DNA from: Rudanella paleaurantiibacter
GTDB taxonomy: Bacteria > Bacteroidota > Bacteroidia > Cytophagales > Spirosomataceae
Length of the DNA: 64,000 bases
Assembly (NCBI RefSeq): GCF_009184635.1
Contig: NZ_WELI01000003.1
Span: forward strand, 248,001 to 312,000
Direction of reading: 5' to 3'
The notes below the pieces were generated by a model. It was not told where the DNA came from. It was given only the letters and a program-made list of their open reading frames with translations, and made no database searches. A program made the position numbers and the translations under genes. The stretch's first letter is position 1. Each line of letters starts with the position of its first letter. This document shows, piece after piece, positions 16,633 to 25,189 of this stretch.

Positions 16633-16668
16633 ACACCGACCCATACTTGAGGTCGGTGTTGTTTTTTT
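16633..16668 (+). terminator. Terminator of the tRNA-like RNA unit
   Basis: 9-bp perfect stem (16633-16641 with 16651-16659, ACACCGACC/GGTCGGTGT) and a T7 run at 16662-16668. It gives a predicted transcript of about 350 bases from 16318. Between 16539 and 16632 no gene is seen, only a small stem AATCG/CGATT (16578-16594). Confidence 0.8.
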
Positions 16669-16750
16669 GTACCAACCTTAAAAAGTTAAAAGTTAAGAGT
16701 TCGTTACCGACCACCACCTTTCTATCTCTAAGCCCCTACCTATCAAGCGA

Positions 16751-16843
16751 ATGAACCATGTAAAATGTATAATGAATAATTGTTTTACCTACTGATAATC
16801 AGCCATCTCATTGTACATTTTACACTCTTCATTTTACATTTAA
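16751..16843. repeat. Intergenic inverted word-repeat (AATGTAAAATG type)
   Basis: Left arm AATGAACCATGTAAAATG... from 16751, right arm ...CATTGTACATTTTACACTC to about 16843; the core TGTAAAATGTA-AATGA pairs well. It lies between the RNA unit and the convergent LacI gene. Confidence 0.6.
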
Positions 16844-16857
16844 TTCCGTCTGACTAC

Positions 16858-17895
16858 TTAACTCCCCGGCATCTCTCTTCGCTGCGACGACTCCCGCACA
16901 ATAAGCTGCGTAGGCATAACCTGTGTTTGGCGGGGTACCTCGCCATCGGGGGCCTCAATCTGCGCCAACAGTAACCGTACCGATTCGAGCCCGATCTCGT
17001 TGATGGGCTGATTCACGCTCGACAAACCGGGTGAGAAAAAAGCTGACACCGGCTCATTATTGAAACTCACTACGGCTAAATCTTCGGGCACCCGCACTCC
17101 TCGTTGCTTCATAATATACAAGGCAGGGTAAGCCACCCGGTCGCTGATAACCACCAACCCATCGAGCGGTTCGGAGAGGTTCGTAATCGACAAGGTCTGC
17201 ATGACGGTACTCTCCTGCGTATAATCACAATGAAAAACGTGCCGATCAGACACGGGTAACTGATGTTTGCGTAGCGCATCGCGATACCCCGCAATGCGCT
17301 GATTGCTCAATAGCAGGTGCGGAGGCCCGGCCAGAAACCCAATCCGGCTACACCCTTGCCCAATCAGGTGCTCAGTTGCGCCAAAGGCAGCCTGATAATT
17401 GTCGACAATCACTTTCGAAACATCAATCCCCTCAGCGTGCCGGTCGAACAGCACAAGCGGAATATTCCGGCGGATCAGCCGCTCTACATGCTCGTAATGG
17501 TCGGTATCGCGCGAAAGCGACATAATAATGCCCTCAACCTGACTGCGGAGCAGGTTTTCGAGGGTTGTTTTTTCGCGCAGGTACGACTCCTGCGTTTGCC
17601 CCACAAGCACACTGTAGCCCGCCCGCATGGCGGCATCCTCAATGCTGTTGAGTACAGCCGCAAAAAAATGATAGCTCAGATTGGGTACAATAACCCCGAT
17701 GGTCCGGGTGCGGCTCTTCAGTAGGCTCTTGGCCAACTGATTGGGCTGATAGTCGAGTTCCTCGGCCAATCGCATGACGGCACTCCGGGTATCGGGGTGA
17801 ATTTCGGGCATTCCCCGCAACGCGCGCGACACGGTTGAGATCGAAATATTCAGCGATCGGGCTATGTCTTTGATGGTAACGGGGGTAGCCTTCAT
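16858..17895 (-). CDS. LacI-family regulator of the glycan locus
   Basis: 345 aa. N-terminal HTH (TIKDIARSLNISISTVSRALRG, residues 7-28) with hinge helix LAKSLLKSR, followed by a periplasmic-binding-protein-like sensor domain (GVIVPNLSYHFFAAVLNSIEDAA... through ...IGLESVRLLLAQIE). It binds palindromic operators as a dimer and releases or binds DNA on sugar signal. It diverges from kduI, and the 420-base gap holds two LacI-type palindromes, so it very probably controls kduI-GH88-susCD and perhaps itself. Likely ligands are uronate-derived sugars from the pathway. Confidence 0.93.
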   Translation of the reverse strand: MKATPVTIKDIARSLNISISTVSRALRGMPEIHPDTRSAVMRLAEELDYQPNQLAKSLLKSRTRTIGVIVPNLSYHFFAAVLNSIEDAAMRAGYSVLVGQTQESYLREKTTLENLLRSQVEGIIMSLSRDTDHYEHVERLIRRNIPLVLFDRHAEGIDVSKVIVDNYQAAFGATEHLIGQGCSRIGFLAGPPHLLLSNQRIAGYRDALRKHQLPVSDRHVFHCDYTQESTVMQTLSITNLSEPLDGLVVISDRVAYPALYIMKQRGVRVPEDLAVVSFNNEPVSAFFSPGLSSVNQPINEIGLESVRLLLAQIEAPDGEVPRQTQVMPTQLIVRESSQRREMPGS

Positions 17896-18316
17896 AAAAA
17901 TTAGGTTAAAATATAACTTTTCAAATATTACCCAACTAGAAACTAATCTCTTTCACCGCTATACTCGTTTCCGCCAAAAATGTTTGCGTATTGCTAAAGT
18001 TTAAAGTTATCAAAAAATAATTATTTCCCGCAAACGTTTGCGGCAACGTTTGCATGGAAAAATAGCCCTGACTCTCTGTTTCAGGACTTGACAGGCTTTA
18101 AAAAGGTCTATAATTTCAAAGCAACGTCTAAGGAATAGGCTTCCAACCGATATGCAAAAAAAGATGAGCTTGCATGGGTAACTGGCAAACAGATTTTCAC
18201 TTTTCCAATAAGCCACAGCCCACGCGTAGCCCATCAGCAGCATACCGAGACGGTATTAACCTCACAAACAGGCCGTTTAGCTGCAACGGGCAACGAGCCG
18301 CAACCTTGCTTACTTT
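17896..18316. other. Divergent regulatory region LacI/kduI
   Basis: 421 bases without a gene. It holds the LacI operators at 18029-18053. A near-sigma70-like pair TTGACA (18088) / TATAAT (18109) with only 15 bases between is probably chance in this phylum. I see no TAnnTTTG close to kduI, so its promoter is not located. Confidence 0.5.
18029..18053. promoter_or_regulatory. Two adjacent LacI-type operators
   Basis: CGCAAACGTTTGCG (18029-18042) is a perfect 14-bp palindrome with the central CG typical of LacI/CcpA-family sites. GCAACGTTTGC (18043-18053) follows at once as an imperfect second copy. Confidence 0.8.
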
Positions 18317-19168
18317 ATGCTGACCAAAACGCTTTCGTTACCGATACGCCAGGCAATTGCCGTGACCGAAATGGCCCAACTGGGTACCGAGAATCTGCGT
18401 GAGCAATTTCTGATCGAATCACTGTTTGAAGCCGACGAGATTCAATTGGTGTACACGCATTATGACCGCGTTATTACGGGCGGAGCCATGCCTCTCCTCG
18501 ATGCTGTTGAACTGCCGCCCTACGAAAACCTCAAGACCGACTTTTTTCTGAAACGGCGCGAGCTGGGTGTTATCAACGTAGGCGGAACGGGCTCAGTGAC
18601 GGTGGATGGCGAAACATACACACTGAATACACTCGACGGACTTTACGTCGGGCAAGGCAGCCAATCCGTACAGTTTCGGAGCGACGACCCGGCCACCCCG
18701 GCCCGGTACTTTCTGATGTCGGCCCCGGCTCACCACGCTTATCCAACGGCTAAGCTGGCCAAAGAAGACGCCAACCCCACCCGGCTGGGCGCTCGCGAAA
18801 CAGCCAACGAGCGCACTATTTACAAATACATTCACGCGGGCGGGCTTACGAGTTGCCAACTCGTGATGGGCCTCACGGTGCTGGAGCCGGGGTCTGTCTG
18901 GAACACGATGCCCGCCCACACACACGACCGCCGAATGGAAGTGTATTGCTATTTCGACCTGCACTCCGACCACCGGGTGTTTCATCTGATGGGGCCTCCC
19001 CAGCAAACCCGGCACCTTGTGGTGGCCAATCACCAGGCGGTACTGTCTCCGCCCTGGTCGATTCATTCGGGTTGTGGTACCTCGTCGTACTCCTTTATCT
19101 GGGGCATGGCGGGCGAGAATATGGATTTTACTGACATGGATTTTACCCCTATTTCTGAACTAAAATGA
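18317..19168 (+). CDS. kduI: 5-dehydro-4-deoxy-D-glucuronate isomerase
   Basis: 283 aa, the usual KduI length. It converts 5-keto-4-deoxyuronate (released from unsaturated uronates) to 2,5-diketo-3-deoxygluconate, in the cytosol. Family marks are YTHYDRVITGGAMP near residue 46, FFLKRRELGVINVGG, and the zinc site HTHDRRMEVYCYF (about 200-212) with a further histidine in WSIHSGCG (about 248). It overlaps the next gene by the four bases ATGA, so the two are translationally coupled. It is the first gene of the locus after the LacI operators. KduD and the KDG kinase/aldolase are not in the window. Confidence 0.96.
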   Translation: MLTKTLSLPIRQAIAVTEMAQLGTENLREQFLIESLFEADEIQLVYTHYDRVITGGAMPLLDAVELPPYENLKTDFFLKRRELGVINVGGTGSVTVDGETYTLNTLDGLYVGQGSQSVQFRSDDPATPARYFLMSAPAHHAYPTAKLAKEDANPTRLGARETANERTIYKYIHAGGLTSCQLVMGLTVLEPGSVWNTMPAHTHDRRMEVYCYFDLHSDHRVFHLMGPPQQTRHLVVANHQAVLSPPWSIHSGCGTSSYSFIWGMAGENMDFTDMDFTPISELK

Positions 19169-20358
19169 AGCTTCGTTCCCGTTTTCTGATGGTCGGCTTG
19201 TTGCTGGCTAACCTCTCGTTTGCGCAGGCCCCGGTAGATGTGAAAGGCGCGTTTGCCTTTGCCGCCAAACAATACGAAGGAATGCTCCGTAGCCACCCCG
19301 ACACTACGCGGTTCCCCCAATCGACTAACCCCGACGGTACGCCCCGCGATATGAAGTCTGACTGGTGGTGCAGCGGTTTCTTTGGCGGCTCGCTCTGGTA
19401 CCTGTTTGAGCAAACCGGCGACCCCAAGTGGAAAGAGGCTGCCCACAAATGGACAATGGCCGTTGCTAAGGAGCAGTACAACACCCGCACGCACGACCTC
19501 GGCTTTATGCTCTACTGCCCGTTCGGCAACGGGTATCGGCTCACCAAAAACCCGGCGTATAAGCCAATTATGCTCACCGGAGCCAAGTCGCTGGCAACCC
19601 GGTTCCGGCCCGACTACGGCGTTATTAAGTCGTGGGAAGGTTTCAAAGACCGCGCCGGGAAGCGGTACGAGTATCCGGTTATTATCGACAACATGATGAA
19701 CCTGGAGTTTTTGTTCTGGGCGGCCCGTGAGTCAGGAAACAAAGACCTGTACAACCTCTCGGTCACTCATGCCGACAATACGCTCAAGAATCACTACCGC
19801 CCTGATGCCAGCAGCTACCACGTGATTCTGTACGGCGATGGCGGCAAAGTAGAAGCCAAGAAAACCCATCAGGGTGCCGAAGACGAATCGGCCTGGTCGC
19901 GGGGGCAGGCATGGGGTCTGTACGGCTACACGGTGATGTACCGCGAAACCAAAGACAAGAAGTACCTCGACCACGCCCGGCGCATTGCCGACTTCATGCT
20001 CAACCACAAGAATATGCCCGCTGATAAGATTCCGTATTGGGACTTTGACCGGCCGGGCGAAGAGCGCGATGCCTCGGCTGGCGCCATCACGGCAGCGGCC
20101 CTGCTTGAGCTGAGCACATACGGCGGCCCATCGGCCAAAACCTACTTTAAAAACGCCGAGCAAATGCTGCAAAGCCTTTCAACACCTGCTTACCGGGCGG
20201 CTCTGGGTGAAAACAACCACTTTATTCTGAAACACAGCGTGGGCCACAAACCCGGCAACAGCGAAATCAATACCCCACTGGTGTACGCCGATTATTACTA
20301 CCTGGAAGCACTGCTTCGGTACGATACCCTCCGTAAAAAAGGCGGCCAGAAATCGTAA
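19165..20358 (+). CDS. GH88 unsaturated glucuronyl hydrolase
   Basis: 397 aa with a signal peptide (about 1-21, ending SFAQ), so it acts in the periplasm. The (alpha/alpha)6 barrel of family GH88 is recognised by WWCSGFFGGSLWYL, THDLGFM (catalytic-type Asp at about 111), IIDNMMNLEFLFWA (Asp at about 175), WSRGQAWGLYGY and RDASAGAITAAALLEL. The enzyme removes the 4,5-unsaturated uronate that polysaccharide lyases leave at chain ends, giving the substrate for KduI. GH105 is the closest alternative but has a different catalytic surrounding. No lyase gene is in the locus, so the lyase must act elsewhere. Confidence 0.93.
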   Translation: MKLRSRFLMVGLLLANLSFAQAPVDVKGAFAFAAKQYEGMLRSHPDTTRFPQSTNPDGTPRDMKSDWWCSGFFGGSLWYLFEQTGDPKWKEAAHKWTMAVAKEQYNTRTHDLGFMLYCPFGNGYRLTKNPAYKPIMLTGAKSLATRFRPDYGVIKSWEGFKDRAGKRYEYPVIIDNMMNLEFLFWAARESGNKDLYNLSVTHADNTLKNHYRPDASSYHVILYGDGGKVEAKKTHQGAEDESAWSRGQAWGLYGYTVMYRETKDKKYLDHARRIADFMLNHKNMPADKIPYWDFDRPGEERDASAGAITAAALLELSTYGGPSAKTYFKNAEQMLQSLSTPAYRAALGENNHFILKHSVGHKPGNSEINTPLVYADYYYLEALLRYDTLRKKGGQKS

Positions 20359-20403
20359 CTCAACCCCTTTGAATTCACACAACCTATTTTGCTACTAACT
20401 TCT

Positions 20404-23400
20404 ATGAGAACCCCAAAACATTCTACCCTTCCGACACTGGAGACCCCGCCAACCGGGCTATCCAGTCCGGGACTCGCCAGTCCGGGACTCGCCAGTCCGG
20501 GCGTAAAGCGGCTGGTGTGCGGCTCTGCCCTGCTGGTTGCCCTGATGATCCCCGGCCTTACTCTGGCCCGCCCCGAACGGCCTGTTCTGGTCGCCGTGGC
20601 CGATCAGGGCGTTTCGGGCCGCGTAACCGACGAGAAAGGCGAAGGCCTGCCGGGGGTCAGCGTGACCCTGCGCGGTACAAACCGTGGTACCACTACCGAT
20701 AATACCGGTAAATTTCAGATTTCGGTACCCGGCCCCGACGCCGTACTGGTATTCAGCTTTGTTGGCTATGCCCGCCAGGAGATTACAGTCGGCAACCGCC
20801 AATCGTTTGACGTGCAGCTGGTGTCCGACGAGCAGAACCTGAGCGAAGTAGTCGTGGTGGGTTACGGTACCCAGCGCAAGAGCGACATTACGGGCTCGGT
20901 GGCTTCGGTGACGGCCAAAGAGATTCGGGCAGTACCGGTAACGGGCGTTGGTCAGGCCTTGCAGGGCCGTGCACCGGGTGTATTCGTAACCCAGGCGTCG
21001 AACGCGCCGGGGGGCGGTGTGAGCATTCGCGTACGGGGTGGTAACTCCATCAACGCGGGCAACGAGCCGCTGTACGTTATCGACGGGTTTCCGGTGTACA
21101 ACGAAAACGGCCCCAACCTGAACCCCAACGACATTGAGTCGATGGAGATTCTGAAAGATGCCTCGGCCACAGCCATTTACGGCTCACGGGGTGCCAACGG
21201 GGTGGTACTCATCACCACCAAACGCGGCAAAGCCGGCCAGAACCGCATTGAGTTCGACTCGTACTACGGCGTGCAAAACGTGCGTCGGCAGATTCCGATG
21301 CTCAACGCAACCGAGTATGCTCAATTGGTCAACGAAGCGCAGACCAATGCCGGTCGGCAACCTGTATTTACCAACGAGCAGATTGCCGGCTTTGGCGAAG
21401 GTACCAACTGGCAAAACGAGATTTTCCAGGCCGCGCCCATGCAGAATTATCAGCTGACGGCTTCGGGCGGTAACGACAAAACCCGCTACGCTGTATCGGG
21501 TAACTACTTTAACCAGCAGGGTGTTATCATCAACTCGAAGTTCGACCGGGGCTCGCTGCGGTTCAACTTTGACCACAAGCTGAACGACAAATTCAGCCTC
21601 GGTACCAACCTCAATCTGGTACGGACCCGGACGTTTGCCGTACCTACCGACGCCGATGGTGGCAACAGTGCATCGGTGGTGTACTCAGCGCTGAACTTCT
21701 CGCCCACGCAACCCGTATATAACCCCGACGGTACGCTCGTGGTGTTCAACACGCCGGGCCGGATTCAGATTGGCTCCCCGGTGGCGCAGGCCCTCGGCAC
21801 CTCAAACCAGACAGTAGGTACCCGTTTGCTGGGTAACGTGTTTGTTGATTACCGGATTATTCCGGGTCTGACGTTCCGTACGAGCTTCGGTACCGACATC
21901 AACTACAGCAAAAACAGCTTCTACATCTCGCGGCTTACGGCAGCGGGGGCGCAGTTGGGCGGACAAGGGGCCATTCAGAACAACCAGACCAGTAACTGGC
22001 TGAACGAAAACACGTTGACCTACAGCAAAACGTTCAACTCGATTCATAACGTGACGTTGCTGGCGGGTTACACCATGCAGGGCAACCGGTTCGAGAGCGT
22101 ACGGGCGGTGTCGCAGGGTTTCGCTAACGATAACCTCACGTTCTATAACCTCGGTGGAGCTTCTACCCCGCTCATTCCGGCCTCGTCGGCGGCCCTCTGG
22201 CAGTTGAACTCGTACATTGGCCGGGTCAACTACGACTATGCCGGTAAGTATCTGGTAACGGCTACCGTACGGGCCGACGGTTCGTCGCGGTTCGGGGCGG
22301 GCAACAAGTGGGCCGTATTCCCATCCGGTTCAGTAGCCTGGCGTTTGTCGGAAGAGGACTTCCTGAAAGGCAACCCCGTACTGAACGACCTGAAACTGCG
22401 TGTGAGCTACGGGTTGAGCGGTAACCAGGAAATTGGTCAGTACCAGTCGCTGGCAACGCTCGGTACCCAGAACGCCAACTTCAACAACGCGGTAGCCATC
22501 GGTATTGGGCCTACGCGGGTAGCCAACCCCGACCTGCGCTGGGAAACCACGGCACAAGCCAACATCGGGGTGGATTTGGGTCTCTGGAACAACCGTCTGA
22601 CCCTGACCGCCGACGTGTACGACAAGAAAACTACCGACCTGCTGCTGTCAGTGCCCCTGCCGTTTGTGTCGGGCTACGCATCGGCTCTGCAAAACCTCGG
22701 CAGTATTCGGAACCGGGGTGTCGAACTGGGTATCAACTCGGTCAACACAACGGGCGCTTTCCGTTGGACTACCTCGTTTAACATTGCCGGCAACCGCAAC
22801 AAAGTACTTGACCTGGGTAGCCAACGCGAGTTTCCGGCGGGTGAGTCGAGCGGACACCTTCAGCTGCCCAACTCGGGTCTGGTTCGGGTAGGTGAGCAAG
22901 TAGGCTTGTTCTTCGGTCTGCGTTCAAACGGTATTTTTCAGAACCAGGCCGAGGTGGATGCATCAGCGCAGAAAACGGCCCGCCCCGGCGACATTCGCTA
23001 TGTGGATCAGGATGGCAACGGCGTTATCAACCAGAGCGACCGCGTGATTTTGGGGTATGCGCAACCGAAGTTTTTCGGCGGTCTGACCAACACGTTCTCG
23101 TACAAAGGATTTGAGCTGAGCATTTTCATGCAGGGCACCTACGGCAACAGCATCTTCAACATCAACCGGTTTGAGCTGGAGTCGTTGACGGGTGTGAGCA
23201 ACCAGTCGCGCCGGGTACTCGACCGCTGGACGCCCACCAACCCCAGCACCACCATGCCACGCGCCAATGCGGTGGGTAACGCCTACGTGATTTCGGACCG
23301 GCAGATTGAAGACGGTTCGTACCTGCGGGTGAAGAACGTGAACTTCTCGTACACCCTGCCCCAGACCATCAGCCGGAAGGTGAAAATGAACAACGTAAAA

Positions 23401-23559
23401 GTGTACGTGAGCGCGCAGAACCTGCTGACGTTTACCAACTACACGGGCTTCGATCCGGAGGTGAACCGGTTTGGGCAGAACACCCTGAGCCAGGGCACCG
23501 ACTACGGTAGCTACCCCGGCAGCCGGATTTTCCTCGGCGGCTTAGTACTTGGCTTCTAA
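20404..23559 (+). CDS. SusC/RagA-family TonB-dependent glycan transporter
   Basis: 1051 aa from the ATG at 20404; the five extra upstream codons would need TTG. An unusual N-terminal stretch (about 1-35) holds an LSSPGLASPGLASPG repeat before the hydrophobic signal segment (LVCGSALLVALMIPGLTLA). Then come a CarboxypepD-reg-like domain (GVSGRVTDEKGEGLPGVSV), the SusC signature LSEVVVVGYGTQRKSDITGS, the plug (NDIESMEILKDASATAIYGS) and the beta-barrel ending in an aromatic residue (GGLVLGF). It forms the outer-membrane channel that imports oligosaccharides together with the SusD protein encoded next. Confidence 0.95.
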   Translation: MRTPKHSTLPTLETPPTGLSSPGLASPGLASPGVKRLVCGSALLVALMIPGLTLARPERPVLVAVADQGVSGRVTDEKGEGLPGVSVTLRGTNRGTTTDNTGKFQISVPGPDAVLVFSFVGYARQEITVGNRQSFDVQLVSDEQNLSEVVVVGYGTQRKSDITGSVASVTAKEIRAVPVTGVGQALQGRAPGVFVTQASNAPGGGVSIRVRGGNSINAGNEPLYVIDGFPVYNENGPNLNPNDIESMEILKDASATAIYGSRGANGVVLITTKRGKAGQNRIEFDSYYGVQNVRRQIPMLNATEYAQLVNEAQTNAGRQPVFTNEQIAGFGEGTNWQNEIFQAAPMQNYQLTASGGNDKTRYAVSGNYFNQQGVIINSKFDRGSLRFNFDHKLNDKFSLGTNLNLVRTRTFAVPTDADGGNSASVVYSALNFSPTQPVYNPDGTLVVFNTPGRIQIGSPVAQALGTSNQTVGTRLLGNVFVDYRIIPGLTFRTSFGTDINYSKNSFYISRLTAAGAQLGGQGAIQNNQTSNWLNENTLTYSKTFNSIHNVTLLAGYTMQGNRFESVRAVSQGFANDNLTFYNLGGASTPLIPASSAALWQLNSYIGRVNYDYAGKYLVTATVRADGSSRFGAGNKWAVFPSGSVAWRLSEEDFLKGNPVLNDLKLRVSYGLSGNQEIGQYQSLATLGTQNANFNNAVAIGIGPTRVANPDLRWETTAQANIGVDLGLWNNRLTLTADVYDKKTTDLLLSVPLPFVSGYASALQNLGSIRNRGVELGINSVNTTGAFRWTTSFNIAGNRNKVLDLGSQREFPAGESSGHLQLPNSGLVRVGEQVGLFFGLRSNGIFQNQAEVDASAQKTARPGDIRYVDQDGNGVINQSDRVILGYAQPKFFGGLTNTFSYKGFELSIFMQGTYGNSIFNINRFELESLTGVSNQSRRVLDRWTPTNPSTTMPRANAVGNAYVISDRQIEDGSYLRVKNVNFSYTLPQTISRKVKMNNVKVYVSAQNLLTFTNYTGFDPEVNRFGQNTLSQGTDYGSYPGSRIFLGGLVLGF
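20462..20501 (+). repeat. 15-base tandem repeat inside the SusC N-terminus
   Basis: Units of CCAGTCCGGGACTCG at 20462, 20477 and (partial) 20492, encoding the SPGLA pattern. The same sequence occurs after the susD stop (25020-25040). Confidence 0.85.
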
Positions 23560-23578
23560 CCTTTCATCTGCGAAAACC

Positions 23579-25018
23579 ATGAAAATCAACCATATTTTAT
23601 ACTCGTCTCTGCTGGTGCTGGGCTTGTCGGCCTGCTCACTGGAAGAAACGCCCCCCTCGGCCCTGGCGCCCGTTAACTTTTACACCAGCGCCGGTGATGC
23701 CGTAGCGGCCGTCAATGCCGTGTACGACGTAGCTAACCAAATTGGCGATCAGAGCCGCAACTTCATTATCATGGGCGACATCCCGTCGGACGATATGAAC
23801 CTGCTGCTCAACAACGCCGACCGGATTCAGATCTGGAGCTTCCAGACCATCCCGACCAACGGCGTCGTGTCTCAGTCGTGGCAAATTCTGTATCAGGGTG
23901 TGAACCGCGCCAACACGGCCATTGAGCGGATTCCGGGGATTCAGATGGACGAAAACCTGAAAAAACGGCTTATTGGCGAGGCCAAATTCATGCGGGCGTT
24001 CTACTACTTCTACCTCGTTCGCTGGTGGGGTGGCGTGCCGCTGATGCTGACCGAAACCAAATCATTGGCCGATGGCCGTGATGTGAAACGGGCCACTGCC
24101 GATGAGGTGTACGCGCAGATCATCAAAGATCTGACCGACGCTGAAACGGCGCTCCCCGACCGGTTTACCGGGGCCGACCTCGGTCGCGCAACGGCTGGCT
24201 CGGCCAAGGGGATGCTGGCTAAGGTGTACCTGCAACGGAAAGACTTTACCAACGCCCGGGCCAAATCGAAAGAGGTAATCGACAACGCAGCCAAGTACGG
24301 CTATGGCCTGTTCGACCGGTACGCCGATGCCTTTGCCATTTCGAACAAGAATGGCCGGGAGTCGGTCTTCGAGATTCAGTTTGTAGGACAGGGCACCGGA
24401 CAGGGTAGCGGTATGGTTACGTACTTCGCGCCCGAAAACTCACCCGTTACGGGCCGGGGCTTCGGGTCATTTTTCCCGACGACGGAGTTCTACAACAGCT
24501 TCGACCCGACGGACAAACGGCGCGAACTGTTTATCAACTCGTATGTGGATGGCGGGGGCCGCACGGTCAACACGTTCCAGCACTTCAATAAGTACCAGGA
24601 CCCCTCGGCGCGGGCATTTGGCGACGCCAACAACAACTTCCCGATTATCCGGTACGCCGATGTCTTGCTGATGTTTGCCGAAGCCGAAAACGAGCTGAAC
24701 GGCCCCACGGCATTAGCTCTAAACGCAGCCAATCCGATTCGTCGGCGGGCCTTTGGATTCGGACTCAACGCTACCTCGCCGGTCGACTTCACGGCTGCGC
24801 TGGGTAAAGAAGGTTTCCGGCAGCGTATCTACGACGAACGTCGGTGGGAGTTCAACGCCGAAGGACAACGCTGGTTCGATCTGGTACGCACGGGCCGCCT
24901 GGTGAGTGTGTTGAAGGCAAAGGGGAAAGAGAACGTTCAGGAAAAGCATAACCTGTTCCCGATTCCGCAGCGCGAAATCGACCTGAACCCAAACCTGACG
25001 CAAAACCCGAACTACTAA
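23579..25018 (+). CDS. SusD/RagB-family glycan-binding lipoprotein
   Basis: 479 aa from the ATG at 23579, 19 bases after the susC stop. A lipoprotein signal ends in LSAC (C19), so it sits on the cell surface. It has the SusD fold of TPR-like helices: NRANTAIERIPG, AKFMRAFYYFYLVRWWGGVPL, and ATAGSAKGMLAKVYL. The conserved C-terminal parts are FPIIRYADVLLMFAEAENE, IYDERRWEFNAEGQRWFDLVRTG and LFPIPQREIDLNPNLTQNP. It acts as the lid of the SusC channel and binds the glycan. Co-transcribed with susC; followed by the 21-bp repeat and a terminator. Confidence 0.95.
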   Translation: MKINHILYSSLLVLGLSACSLEETPPSALAPVNFYTSAGDAVAAVNAVYDVANQIGDQSRNFIIMGDIPSDDMNLLLNNADRIQIWSFQTIPTNGVVSQSWQILYQGVNRANTAIERIPGIQMDENLKKRLIGEAKFMRAFYYFYLVRWWGGVPLMLTETKSLADGRDVKRATADEVYAQIIKDLTDAETALPDRFTGADLGRATAGSAKGMLAKVYLQRKDFTNARAKSKEVIDNAAKYGYGLFDRYADAFAISNKNGRESVFEIQFVGQGTGQGSGMVTYFAPENSPVTGRGFGSFFPTTEFYNSFDPTDKRRELFINSYVDGGGRTVNTFQHFNKYQDPSARAFGDANNNFPIIRYADVLLMFAEAENELNGPTALALNAANPIRRRAFGFGLNATSPVDFTAALGKEGFRQRIYDERRWEFNAEGQRWFDLVRTGRLVSVLKAKGKENVQEKHNLFPIPQREIDLNPNLTQNPNY

Positions 25019-25019
25019 A

Positions 25020-25040
25020 CCGGGACTCGCCAGTCCGGGA
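25020..25040 (+). repeat. Copy of the SusC-internal repeat after susD
   Basis: 21 bases identical to 20467-20487, starting 2 bases after the susD stop. It can fold as an imperfect hairpin (CCGGGACT with AGTCCGGG). Confidence 0.85.
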
Positions 25041-25054
25041 TTGACCAAAAGCAG

Positions 25055-25086
25055 AACGCCCCCGCCGATTTCTCGGCGGGGGCGTT
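25055..25086 (+). terminator. Terminator-like hairpin after susD
   Basis: Perfect 14-bp GC-rich stem (25055-25068 with 25073-25086), TTTC loop; tail GTTGTTG is only weakly T-rich. Confidence 0.7.
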
Positions 25087-25096
25087 GTTGTATGTA

Positions 25097-25180
25097 GTTT
25101 ATGGTTTTTAGTTTCTGGTGTTATCTGTACAAAAAACAGTGAGCAGATAGTAAGCCTTCTATAGCCAAAAACTATAAACC
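25097..25180. repeat. Intergenic inverted word-repeat (GTTTATGGTTT type)
   Basis: Left words GTTTATGGTTTTTAG (from 25097), right words CCAAAAACTATAAACCC (to 25180). It uses the same words as the repeat between atpA and atpG. It sits between susD and the convergent yebC. Confidence 0.5.
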
Positions 25181-25189
25181 CTTCAGGAG

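Noticed and set aside
16318-16668. tmRNA (ssrA)
   Set aside because: Length is close, but the acceptor lacks the G-U wobble, there is no CCA, and no ALAA-type tag or pseudoknot series is visible; the T arm lies mid-transcript.
18088-18114. TTGACA/TATAAT pair before kduI
   Set aside because: Spacer is only 15 bases and Bacteroidota promoters use TTTG/TAnnTTTG, so I do not call it the promoter.
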